This document shows, in pieces, positions 15,318 to 24,345 of a stretch of 25,476 bases of DNA. Numbering within the stretch: the first letter of the stretch is position 1; each line of letters starts with the position of its first letter. Source of the stretch: a virus. Position numbers and translations under genes: made by a program. The stretch lies in the IMG/VR virus record IMGVR_UViG_3300032046_000198, positions 1 to 25,476 of that record. One strand, 5' to 3'. Below the pieces are notes generated by a model that was given only the letters and a program-made list of their open reading frames with translations, did not search any database and had not been told where the DNA came from.

Positions 15318-18300
15318 TCAAGAAAATATTTTAGTTGAACTTGATTATGATAACATTAGTTTAATTGACCCAAATAAAACTGTTGATGAACTTGGTAATG
15401 TTAGCGATAGATTGGTTAAACAAGAAAACTTAGTTTATTATGCTAATTTAGAATGCAATGTTTTACCAAGAACAAAGTTAGCGGTTGGTACCGCAATGAA
15501 CGACTCATCAAGAACTATATCAGTTAGTAAAATTAATTTTTTAAATCCCGGAAATAAAACATTCATGGATACCAATTGGGCGGATGAAGTAACGGGCAAG
15601 GATACTCTTTCAGGTCAGGGTGTAAATCAACCAAAACAAAACTCGGTAAAAAACCCAAATAAATCTGACGATTATTATATGACACAAAACCTTTGGTCTA
15701 ATGGTACTCCAGGTGCGGTAGACAATGGTTTGTTAGGTATGAAAGCCATTAGGGTATCAATTGGTACAGATTTTTTACCTGTAATTGATGTTGATTTAGA
15801 GGATGTTAAAGGTAGAGCGTTATTTGAAGGTGGAAACAACTCACCATATGCTGCGTTTTTCCAATTACCATACCCACAATTCACATTAACCTTAAAAGGA
15901 TACTATGGGAAAGCAATTAAGTTTCCTATAATGTTACAGTCTTTTACATCAACATTTGACCCATCAACGCACAACTTTCAAATTAAATTAAAGTTTTATG
16001 GGTACAAATATACTTTGTTGTCTTATGTAAATTTTGGAGCTTTAATGGCGGTTCCTCAAATGTATAAAAGTACAATTACCACAACACCTGTAGTTAAACA
16101 ACAAGGTAATACCACATCTGGTTCTGACTCTGTTACCGCACCACAAACTGTGAGTAGAGGATATCAAAAAATGAAAGAGATTTATTCTGATTATAAATCT
16201 AAAGGACTTATTCCTGATAACTTTCCTGAGATAACATTACTACAATTAAAATATAGATTACAAAACTTTATAACAGATGTTTTAGCTCAATTTGAAAAGG
16301 AAAACATGGGTCTTCTTACAGACATGACGCTCTTTACAAACAATCTTTTAACCTACCAACAAATTATATTCCTATATGGGAATGGATCATGGTTTTCAAC
16401 TAACATGGATAGAGAAAATCCTATTGTGTTAAAAACAAAAGAAAATACATTTGTTTTTAAGGAAGTATTAGACTTAGAAAAAAGAGGTATTGCGGTCGCA
16501 AAACTTGAAGGAGACATACAACAATATAATGACATCTTAGGTCAAAATAGTATTTTTGGGATTAATGGTAGTTACACAATTGGTGGTATAAAAACTAAGT
16601 CAGACATACCATCAAATGTTTCGGTAGGAAAACTAAAAAAACAAGTTGATATAAATCAAATTGATTTGGTTACAACCTATGTTTCACAAAAAAATGCACC
16701 TAAAGGAGATTATAAAGAAAGTGATGCTGTTATTATTAACTTTAAACAAACTTTAGAGGGAATTTTAAAGAAAAATAATAACACCGTTTGGTTTTTTGAG
16801 GGTTCAAATTCGTTTATGTCAATAACAGATTCTATGGCAAAAAAGGTATCTGAATTTAGAAAAAAAATTGAATATGAAATAAGTGCCTCTTTAGCTACAA
16901 AATTTAACGCACAAGGTAATGGTGGTTTGGGATTCGTACCATCAATTAGAAATATACTTGCAGTCTTTTATTGTCAAGGAGAAGCGTTTCTTAGATTGTT
17001 AGATGAGGTTCATAAAAAAGCTTGGGACCAAAGAGAAAATCAATTTAGAAGAGCGGCAATATTTGGTAATATTTCCGCAGCACCTAGCGTTGATGTAAAA
17101 ACATCATCACAAAACAACGAACCAATTTATCCATGGCCACAAGTAATTAAAGAAAGTATTGGTGAGGATAATAAAGAAAAATTTGAAGTTATTTATCCTG
17201 GTGATCAAACCGTAGCAAGTACTTATAGGGCGTATAGCCCTGAAGTTTGGCCTGAAGTTGAATTTGTTGAACAATTTATTAAAGGGTATACGGAAAGGTT
17301 GGCCGATAAGGATATTGATTTCCAAGTATTCGATAGTAACACCCAACCATTAAGAGAATCTTTAAATTCGATTGATTTCCCCATCTCAAATGAGGTCTTT
17401 CAAAATAAAGAAGAATCTAAATACTTTTATGAGATTTACGAAAGACTTATTGTTAATTCTTATTATAGTAGATTCAATAGAAAGAGTGGATATAATTTAA
17501 GTATATATGAAGTTGAGTCTGATAGTGAAGCGGTAAATATCCTACAAAGTTTAGGCAATGACAATCCATTCTTATCTAAAAAATTAAAAGAATATCTTTT
17601 AGATTCAAACAACTATGTCCCATTTTTAATGCATATATCAAATCAAGGTCAAGGTGAGAGTTGGCAAACATTCTCTAGAGGTGAATTTGTAACCCCATAC
17701 CTAAAAAATGATGCGGCTAACCCAAATGTTATTTACAATGGGTCTATTTTTTCATCTCTTAAATCTCAACCATCCGTATCGTTATCAAACACTAATAATA
17801 TTACAAACATAAATAAGTACTTAAGTAATTCATCAGTATCTAACGAATTTGATTTTGTGGATACATACCCATTTACAAATTTTTCTTGGGTTAAAACAAA
17901 TATGGCTAATGGGAAAAGTTTAAATAATGTTACAGATGTAATAGACACTAAATTAGTTATAGGTTATAATGAAGTCCATAAAACCGTAACAAACTTTACG
18001 CTCTCAGATACTAATAACGACAAAAGACCATTTACACATTTTAATTTTATAAATTTAAATGTCACAATCGACACATCAAACCTTAAGACTTTTTATGAAA
18101 CAAGAGGGTTTGCAAGTCAGTTGATTACTGAAGGTAATTTAAATTATGAAAACTATACCAACTACTTAACAGATTCTCAAACGACATCAATGTTGAATAC
18201 CCCATATTTTATTAATGCAATACAACAGGGGGTATTTAATTTCAGATACAAACAAAATGATTTATATCCTTACAAAAATGCTGCTTATCTTTTCTTAAAC

Positions 18301-21300
18301 AGTTTGCCTTTAGCGACTTTAAAAGAAAAATATAAGACATACTCGAATGAAACTGAAACTGATTTAGATTACATTGTTGCAACACTAAAAAAGTTTGGGG
18401 CTGTACATAAGTTACCATATGCATGGATATTAAAATACGGATCAATTTGGCACCGATATAAAATTTATAGAGATACAGGAGTCGACATATTAGATGATGT
18501 GTGGAAAGACTTTAATTATTTAGAAAATTGGGATCCTGCGACTTCCGCCGCAACATATAACTATAATCTTGTTGTTGATGGGACACAAAAAAATTTAGTT
18601 TTGGATACCACAACAGGATCTCCATCATTTACGGATATTAATACAGGATTCTACCCACAATTGATGGATGACTTTAATGTGTTTATACAAGGTCTTAAAT
18701 TGTTTAGTGGTCAAACACAAGTTTCGGGAACATGTATTGTACAAACAATTACGGGAGCAAGTAATGTTATACAAGTTACGGGAACATGTTCCACAAATGG
18801 TACTGGTATTACAATTAATAGTATATCAAATAACTTTATTACTTTACCACATACAATTTTTATTCCTTCACTAAATGCTAATATACAATTAGTGACACAA
18901 GTAACTGGTACAACAGGAGGTATTGGATACTATACCACACCATTAAACTTTAGCGCCGCATTTACAACCTTACCGTTTGTGTTGGGGTCATATGGTTACT
19001 TAACAAATACAACACCATACCCAATACAACCAGGACAAATTATTGGTGGTAGCCCATCTACATCTGCGGTTACAGTTTTAAATATATACAGTGCAACTAC
19101 AGGAGTCACTCAAATTTATGAACTAACAAGCACATCGGCAGAAACATATAATTATACTGTGTTGAATCCACCAATACAAGTGATTGCAATTTCAAATAAT
19201 GTGGTTACAAATGGATCAATATTAAACGGACAGAACCTTAATGGTAATGTTGTTATTACATCACAAGTTTCAGGTTCAACAGGAGGAATAGGATTATACC
19301 AAACCTCAACAATACAAACGGCAAACACATCAAACTTTGTTGTTCAAAATGCTTATGTTCAGGGAATTGGGTCACAACAAATACAAAATTATCTTAACGA
19401 CAATAAGTTAATGATGTTTAACACACAAAACTCAACAATTTTTGAAACATCAGGATTTGACCCAAATAGTAATCAAAGATCTATGAGAGTTAGTCCTTGG
19501 TCTGTTGTTGTTAGAAGTACATTACTTCCTGATTCATATTATGTTTTGCCTTCATTTGGTTCTAATATTAATCAAGCAAAAGTTGAAGCGTTTAAGAATC
19601 AAAAAATGAAAGTTGAGTTATCTAATAATCCAGCAATGTTTAATGGTAGTGTTAGGTTATTTTGGAACGCACCACAATACGGATGGTTTGATAATTCAAA
19701 AATTGTAAAAAATAGTCCCGATACCTACCTTAAAAAAATATTGTTTAACCAATCTAGCCAACAAAACTTTTCATTATATGGTGATATAACACAATACAGT
19801 AACTTTGAAGAGTTGTTCACAACATTTGAACTTGAATTAATGGATAAGTTTGAGTCGGAATTTTTAAACTTCAGCAGATCTGTTTACGATTATAACGACA
19901 CATTACCCAACTATCTTGTACAAGAGGAAAGTTTTCCTGGATCAAAACGATTGCTTAATGGCGTAAGTGAAGAAGAAAAAAGTTATAAAAATTTTCAATA
20001 CTTAATGAGGTCTTTATTAATAATAAATAAACCAACAGGAACCTCACCAGAAACAAAATTAGAAAATGTAATTACACAACAAAACCAAAGATTCCAATTT
20101 GTATTGGGAGAATTTGTTAATTACAATGTCGCATTTAAATTTGGAAATCCAAGTAATTTTAATAAAAGATTATACTATACATTTTCAACAAGATATATTG
20201 AGGAACCAATTATTTATGGTCCATACGAACAAGGAAATTTACCACCACAAGTAAGTTTATCACAATCTAAACAACAAAATCCAAAAACTTGGTTGGCTTT
20301 AGAAAAATATGTTGGGACATCAACAATACCTCAGTTAGAATATAAAAATAGTGGTTCTTATATCACGGACTTTTTTATTAATATGAATGTTGCGTTTAAT
20401 GAAAAAAATGTTCAAGATTTTTCACCAATCATTAAAATATTTGCAACTCAAAAATTATTAAACAGTAACTTAAATGTTACAAGTTTTTATAACTTGATGG
20501 ACAATTATTTAATAGATTCTGAAACTTATATTGGAACAGTTTTAAACACTATGTTACCTGTAGTAAGAAATGGTTTACCTAATGTTTTCATAAATAATGA
20601 TGATAGCGCTAATAGAGCTGGATTGGAGGCAGGCTTTACAGAACAAACAAGAACGGAACTTTGGGAAACATTTAAAGCGTTAAATGACACATGGATTGCA
20701 GGATTTGATTTTCAAAATAAAACACTTTTTGAAGATGTTATGTTGGTTGATAGAGCTAGTAGAAATGTTGGAGATAAAATATTAGTGGACATTTTTGGTA
20801 TTATTAATTTATTAGAAGATGGTGCAACAGAAAAACACTCAGGGTCAAACTCATATAAGAACACATTACTTGACATGGTTACAACTATTTTAGTACAGAA
20901 TAACTTCCAACACTTTATGTTACCGTCTTATGTTAATTTTTATAATGTGCAAGACGCACAAAAAAACGCAACACCTAGACCTGATGGAACACTCGAAGTT
21001 GGTAATATGATGTTTGGTACTTATTTAAATGTGGATTATAGACAAAGTTCTCCTAAATTCCTTTGTTATTATGTAAACAAACCAAGTGAACATCTTAACT
21101 TGAATGACAATATTGATTATAGATTTAGAGATGATGCTTTTGATTTAAGAAGGGCAAGCGACAATCCATTAGTTGAAAACTTGGCAAATAAAAATGATTG
21201 GGATAAATCTAATAAGATTGTAGGTTTTAATGTTGATATCACACGAGAGAATCAACAAATATTTACATCGTTCAGTGTTGCTCAGGATCCTGGTAAACCA

Positions 21301-22353
21301 ACATCAGAATCATTGGAAGTTTTAAACCAAATGGCTAACTTAGGTAAAAACAGAAGATCAACAACTCAAAATGTTTCCTTGTATAACTTATACAAAAATA
21401 GAAGTTACTCATGTTCTGTTGATATGATGGGGTGTGCGTTAATCCAACCAATGATGTATTTTAATATTAGAAATATACCAATGTTTTCAGGACCATATAT
21501 GATCACTAAAGTTACTCATGATGTTTCTGAAAACGGATTCAAAACACAATTTGAAGGAATTAGACAACCATTCTATAGTTTACCAACAGTTGACAATTTT
21601 TTACAGACATTAAATGAAAAATTAGTTTCTCAATTACAAACTAAAGTTAGAGAAAATGAAGAATTAAACAAAGCTAAATCAGAGAATGTACAAATACAAG
21701 CGTCTAATACTATTGCTAATTTAAGTAGTGAAGATACATTAACAAAAAATCAAGATTGTGCGGCACAAATAAAGTCAAGATATCAAGGATTTGTTGCAAC
21801 CGATGAACCAACACCGACTTCGTTTTCTACAAAAGATTTATATAATACAATTGTACAAGTTCTTTTAGATAATAAATATTCTCAAACCGGAAGTACTTTT
21901 GGTGATTTAGTATCTTTAATGTTCACATTTGTATTTGTCGATTCAGGAACTGGTAATGGGTCAGAAATAAAAGCATATGAGAATAATTTTAGCACTATTG
22001 ATCTAACTCAAGTTTATGCTGATAAATTTTTTGAGTATATAAACAGAAGATACTATTGTGTTTCTAGAGGGTCTAACCCTAACCTTCCGGTGGTTTCGTT
22101 CAGAAGTTTATATGATTTTCTAAACTTTGTTCATTATTCAGTAAGAAATTTACCAACAAATATTAAAGCGGAATTACAAAACTTTGGGGATAATGAATTA
22201 CCTTTTATATATGCAAAACTTTATGTTTTGTATTATCCTGTAAACCAAAACTCTAATGTTTATACTCAAATTGAAAAGGACAAAAATCAAATAGATAAAT
22301 TAAGACAGGAGTTTATAAGCGCGGCAAATGTATTAACGGCAATTTTACAATAA
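15307..22353 (+). CDS. giant baseplate hub-like protein with inserted beta repeats
   Basis: About 2348 residues from the ATG at 15307. An in-frame ATG at 15256 would overlap the gp53-like gene by 62 bases, and the sequence between is poor. N-terminal segments such as IRVSIGTDFLPVIDVDLEDVKG and FFQLPYPQFTLTLKGYYGKA are beta-rich and recur in tail proteins. The C-terminal part with RSYSCSVDMMGCALIQPMMY, then FSGPYMITKVTHDVS and QFEGIRQPFY resembles gp27-type hub or tail-associated folds. In the middle, about residues 1138-1360, lies a Thr/Ser/Gly-rich insertion with duplicated beta modules (see repeat). A role as hub or tail-tip component is inferred; the split into domains is uncertain. Confidence 0.65.
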   Translation: MVGDQENILVELDYDNISLIDPNKTVDELGNVSDRLVKQENLVYYANLECNVLPRTKLAVGTAMNDSSRTISVSKINFLNPGNKTFMDTNWADEVTGKDTLSGQGVNQPKQNSVKNPNKSDDYYMTQNLWSNGTPGAVDNGLLGMKAIRVSIGTDFLPVIDVDLEDVKGRALFEGGNNSPYAAFFQLPYPQFTLTLKGYYGKAIKFPIMLQSFTSTFDPSTHNFQIKLKFYGYKYTLLSYVNFGALMAVPQMYKSTITTTPVVKQQGNTTSGSDSVTAPQTVSRGYQKMKEIYSDYKSKGLIPDNFPEITLLQLKYRLQNFITDVLAQFEKENMGLLTDMTLFTNNLLTYQQIIFLYGNGSWFSTNMDRENPIVLKTKENTFVFKEVLDLEKRGIAVAKLEGDIQQYNDILGQNSIFGINGSYTIGGIKTKSDIPSNVSVGKLKKQVDINQIDLVTTYVSQKNAPKGDYKESDAVIINFKQTLEGILKKNNNTVWFFEGSNSFMSITDSMAKKVSEFRKKIEYEISASLATKFNAQGNGGLGFVPSIRNILAVFYCQGEAFLRLLDEVHKKAWDQRENQFRRAAIFGNISAAPSVDVKTSSQNNEPIYPWPQVIKESIGEDNKEKFEVIYPGDQTVASTYRAYSPEVWPEVEFVEQFIKGYTERLADKDIDFQVFDSNTQPLRESLNSIDFPISNEVFQNKEESKYFYEIYERLIVNSYYSRFNRKSGYNLSIYEVESDSEAVNILQSLGNDNPFLSKKLKEYLLDSNNYVPFLMHISNQGQGESWQTFSRGEFVTPYLKNDAANPNVIYNGSIFSSLKSQPSVSLSNTNNITNINKYLSNSSVSNEFDFVDTYPFTNFSWVKTNMANGKSLNNVTDVIDTKLVIGYNEVHKTVTNFTLSDTNNDKRPFTHFNFINLNVTIDTSNLKTFYETRGFASQLITEGNLNYENYTNYLTDSQTTSMLNTPYFINAIQQGVFNFRYKQNDLYPYKNAAYLFLNSLPLATLKEKYKTYSNETETDLDYIVATLKKFGAVHKLPYAWILKYGSIWHRYKIYRDTGVDILDDVWKDFNYLENWDPATSAATYNYNLVVDGTQKNLVLDTTTGSPSFTDINTGFYPQLMDDFNVFIQGLKLFSGQTQVSGTCIVQTITGASNVIQVTGTCSTNGTGITINSISNNFITLPHTIFIPSLNANIQLVTQVTGTTGGIGYYTTPLNFSAAFTTLPFVLGSYGYLTNTTPYPIQPGQIIGGSPSTSAVTVLNIYSATTGVTQIYELTSTSAETYNYTVLNPPIQVIAISNNVVTNGSILNGQNLNGNVVITSQVSGSTGGIGLYQTSTIQTANTSNFVVQNAYVQGIGSQQIQNYLNDNKLMMFNTQNSTIFETSGFDPNSNQRSMRVSPWSVVVRSTLLPDSYYVLPSFGSNINQAKVEAFKNQKMKVELSNNPAMFNGSVRLFWNAPQYGWFDNSKIVKNSPDTYLKKILFNQSSQQNFSLYGDITQYSNFEELFTTFELELMDKFESEFLNFSRSVYDYNDTLPNYLVQEESFPGSKRLLNGVSEEEKSYKNFQYLMRSLLIINKPTGTSPETKLENVITQQNQRFQFVLGEFVNYNVAFKFGNPSNFNKRLYYTFSTRYIEEPIIYGPYEQGNLPPQVSLSQSKQQNPKTWLALEKYVGTSTIPQLEYKNSGSYITDFFINMNVAFNEKNVQDFSPIIKIFATQKLLNSNLNVTSFYNLMDNYLIDSETYIGTVLNTMLPVVRNGLPNVFINNDDSANRAGLEAGFTEQTRTELWETFKALNDTWIAGFDFQNKTLFEDVMLVDRASRNVGDKILVDIFGIINLLEDGATEKHSGSNSYKNTLLDMVTTILVQNNFQHFMLPSYVNFYNVQDAQKNATPRPDGTLEVGNMMFGTYLNVDYRQSSPKFLCYYVNKPSEHLNLNDNIDYRFRDDAFDLRRASDNPLVENLANKNDWDKSNKIVGFNVDITRENQQIFTSFSVAQDPGKPTSESLEVLNQMANLGKNRRSTTQNVSLYNLYKNRSYSCSVDMMGCALIQPMMYFNIRNIPMFSGPYMITKVTHDVSENGFKTQFEGIRQPFYSLPTVDNFLQTLNEKLVSQLQTKVRENEELNKAKSENVQIQASNTIANLSSEDTLTKNQDCAAQIKSRYQGFVATDEPTPTSFSTKDLYNTIVQVLLDNKYSQTGSTFGDLVSLMFTFVFVDSGTGNGSEIKAYENNFSTIDLTQVYADKFFEYINRRYYCVSRGSNPNLPVVSFRSLYDFLNFVHYSVRNLPTNIKAELQNFGDNELPFIYAKLYVLYYPVNQNSNVYTQIEKDKNQIDKLRQEFISAANVLTAILQ
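18717..18789 (+). repeat. in-frame direct repeat and beta-module duplication in the giant hub gene
   Basis: ACAAGTTNCGGGAACATGT occurs at 18717-18735 and 18771-18789, 18 of 19 bases alike and 54 bases (18 codons) apart, coding QVSGTC and QVTGTC. Two further protein-level copies of a QVxGxTGGIGxY motif follow, near 18898 and 19264. Each closes a module starting ISNN (about residues 1172 and 1294). This looks like internal duplication of a surface beta domain. Confidence 0.75.
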
Positions 22354-22359
22354 ACATGA

Positions 22360-22371
22360 TATTTATAAATA
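22360..22371 (+). promoter_or_regulatory. putative phage promoter box before the two small genes
   Basis: TATTTATAAATA, holding TATTTATA (22360-22367) and TATAAATA (22364-22371). The first ends 13 nt before the ATG at 22381. It is identical over 12 bases to the box before the tape measure gene. Confidence 0.5.
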
Positions 22372-22380
22372 AAAACATAT

Positions 22381-22605
22381 ATGAACACTAAATTAATATT
22401 AGATAACTACTTGGGTAAAAATACAAGAGTTTCAGAAAAAGATATGGGTGATGGTACTAAACAAGTTTGTGATTTAGACACAGGAGATTGTTATACTGTA
22501 AGAATAAAAGACGGATTGATTGAAAGAGTTGACAATACAATGAAGACATTCAAAAAAATTCAAGTAGAAACCAAAAATGGTATAAAAACTTTATTGAACG
22601 GATAA
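22381..22605 (+). CDS. small hypothetical protein
   Basis: 74 residues, not recognised. It is polar and probably beta-rich, with a compact CDLDTGDC element (two cysteines, about residues 30-37) followed by YTVRIKDGLIERVDN and a lysine-rich end finishing GIKTLLNG. It has its own promoter box and ends one base before the next ATG, so it is coexpressed with the acidic protein that follows, probably late. No signal peptide or membrane segment is visible. Confidence 0.75.
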   Translation: MNTKLILDNYLGKNTRVSEKDMGDGTKQVCDLDTGDCYTVRIKDGLIERVDNTMKTFKKIQVETKNGIKTLLNG

Positions 22606-22606
22606 G

Positions 22607-23293
22607 ATGAAAATTGACGAAAAAATATTAAATGAGATTGCAAGATATCAATCAATAAATAAGTATATCATGGAACAAGATGTTCCACCACCGGTTGAGG
22701 ATCCAGCATTAACGGGAGCAGGAGCACCACCACCACCAACTGATGCCGCAGGAGCACCACCAGCGGCAGGAGCGACTCCACCACCCGCACCACCCGCAGG
22801 AGAACCTATTGATTTATCTAAAGATCCTGATGTTGAAGAATTACCTGGTGATGATGAAGAAGGAACAGAGGGTGAAGGTGAAACTGAAGAACTAGATATA
22901 ACGGACTTAGTTGATTCACAAAAAACTATGGCAGATAAACAAGAAGAATATTTTGAAAACTTGTTTAATCAAATTAAAACAATGGAAGAAAAATTGGCCG
23001 AAATGGACAATATAGTTCAAAAAATTGATATATTGGACGCTAAAGTTGAGAGATATAGACCTAAGACACCACAAGAAAAACTTGAACTAAGAAGTTTAGA
23101 TTCCGGACCATACAAACAAAACTTAGCAGACTTCTTCAAAGACAAAGAAGAAGAAATGGAAAAAACAGGTAAAAACGAATATGTTTTAACCCAAGATGAA
23201 GTTGAAAACTTTAGCCCTTCCGACATTGAAAAAACATTTAATGAACCAATGGAAGACGAAGACGATATTTTATTAAACAGATATAATTCATAA
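22607..23293 (+). CDS. acidic Pro/Ala-rich coiled-coil protein, possible internal head or scaffold protein
   Basis: 228 residues. Parts in order: an amphipathic N-terminal helix ending KYIMEQ (1-24); a Pro/Ala/Gly linker with PPPP and PPAAGATPPPAPP (about 27-66); a strongly acidic stretch (about 70-97); a helix or coiled coil (about 100-150, KTMEEKLAEMDNIVQKIDIL); and a charged C-terminus. The family is not recognised. The build resembles T4-like core/scaffold or internal proteins, and I-M-E at residues 21-23 fits the T4 prohead protease rule (L/I-x-E), so the N-terminus could be a removable targeting peptide. That is inference. A terminator overlaps the end of the gene. Confidence 0.7.
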   Translation: MKIDEKILNEIARYQSINKYIMEQDVPPPVEDPALTGAGAPPPPTDAAGAPPAAGATPPPAPPAGEPIDLSKDPDVEELPGDDEEGTEGEGETEELDITDLVDSQKTMADKQEEYFENLFNQIKTMEEKLAEMDNIVQKIDILDAKVERYRPKTPQEKLELRSLDSGPYKQNLADFFKDKEEEMEKTGKNEYVLTQDEVENFSPSDIEKTFNEPMEDEDDILLNRYNS

Positions 23294-23330
23294 GTTTTAA
23301 GGTCGAAAATATAGACCTTAAACTTTTTTT
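23292..23330 (+). terminator. rho-independent terminator ending the virion-gene block
   Basis: AAGTTTTAAGGTC (23292-23304) pairs with GACCTTAAACTT (23314-23325), with one bulged T and a 9-nt loop, and the right arm runs into seven T (23324-23330). It separates late-type genes from the ssDNA-binding protein unit. Confidence 0.85.
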
Positions 23331-23340
23331 ACAATACTAT

Positions 23341-23369
23341 TTGACTATACCTTTTTATATACCTATAAT
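23341..23369 (+). promoter_or_regulatory. sigma70-like promoter, TTGACT-N17-TATAAT, before the gp32-like gene
   Basis: TTGACT (23341-23346), a 17-base spacer and a perfect TATAAT (23364-23369), 34 bases before the ATG. It resembles T4 early promoters used by host RNA polymerase. Preceding T gives TTTG, which also fits the Bacteroidetes -33 element. It has no TATTTATA box, so this unit is probably early or middle. Confidence 0.65.
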
Positions 23370-23403
23370 TCTACAATAAACCTTTAATTTAAATTTAACT
23401 AAA

Positions 23404-24264
23404 ATGGCGACAAATTCATTAGACGCAGTACTTTCACAGTACGAAAAATCACAAAGTAGCTCAAACGCTACATCAAAAATGTCTTCAGAAGACCGTATGA
23501 AAAAATATTTCGCGGCAATATTGAAAGACAACGAAAAACAAGGTCAACGGACAATCCGTATTTTACCTACAACAGACGGATCTTCACCATTCAAAGAAGT
23601 ATGGTTTCACGAAGTTCAAGTAGACGGTAAATGGCAAAAATTTTACGATCCAGCAAAGAATGACAATGAGCGTTCACCTTTGAATGAAGTTTATGAAGAA
23701 CTTATGTCAACAGGAAAAGAATCTGACAAACAATTAGCAACACAATATAGATCTCGTAAGTTTTATATTGTAAAAGTTGTTGATCGTGATAACGAACAGG
23801 ATGGCGTAAAATTTTGGAGATTTAAACACAACTACAAACAAGAAGGTATCCTTGACAAAATCATTCCTATTTGGAAGGCTAAAGGAGATATTACAGATCC
23901 TGATAATGGTCGTGATTTAATTCTTGAGTTAACAAAAGCTAAAACACCAAAAGGCGCGACTTACACGGTTATCCAAACTGTTATGTATGACGACCCAACC
24001 CCAATTTCTAAGGATACGGATCAAATGGCTGATTGGGTTGGTAATGAAATGACTTGGGAGGATGTTTATTCAAAAAAACCTGTAGAATACCTTGAGGCAC
24101 TTGCAAGAGGAGAAACCCCAAGATGGGATTCTGAAAAGGGCGGATACGCTTATTCAAACAATGAAACATCTGAAGTTTCTATTGGAGGCACAAAATCAGT
24201 TTCAATTACTGAGGTTGCGGACCCACAAAAAAATGATGAAGTAGACGAAGACTTACCATTCTAA
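23404..24264 (+). CDS. single-stranded DNA-binding protein, T4 gp32-like
   Basis: 286 residues, near T4 gp32 (301). It would coat ssDNA during replication and recombination, working with UvsX next door. The N-terminus has a short basic segment after a Ser-rich stretch; the core holds RTIRILPTTDGSSPFKEVWFHEVQVDGKW (about 49-77), as in gp32 relatives. Where T4 has the zinc ligands His-Cys-Cys-Cys, this protein has H69, D82, S91 and N94, and it has no cysteine at all. The C-terminal tail is acidic and ends DEVDEDLPF, like the interaction tip of bacterial SSB. It forms its own unit between two terminators. Confidence 0.85.
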   Translation: MATNSLDAVLSQYEKSQSSSNATSKMSSEDRMKKYFAAILKDNEKQGQRTIRILPTTDGSSPFKEVWFHEVQVDGKWQKFYDPAKNDNERSPLNEVYEELMSTGKESDKQLATQYRSRKFYIVKVVDRDNEQDGVKFWRFKHNYKQEGILDKIIPIWKAKGDITDPDNGRDLILELTKAKTPKGATYTVIQTVMYDDPTPISKDTDQMADWVGNEMTWEDVYSKKPVEYLEALARGETPRWDSEKGGYAYSNNETSEVSIGGTKSVSITEVADPQKNDEVDEDLPF

Positions 24265-24282
24265 TTTAATTAAAAAAACTAT

Positions 24283-24313
24283 AACGGGAGCAGTTTATTG
24301 TTCCCGTTTTTTT
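24283..24313 (+). terminator. rho-independent terminator after the gp32-like gene
   Basis: AACGGGA (24283-24289) pairs with TCCCGTT (24302-24308) around a 12-nt loop and is followed by seven T (24307-24313). The uvsX-like gene begins 32 bases further on, so it needs its own promoter or read-through. The A/T-rich stretch between shows no clear box. Confidence 0.85.
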
Positions 24314-24345
24314 ATGTATATTTTATATAACAATTATTAATTATT

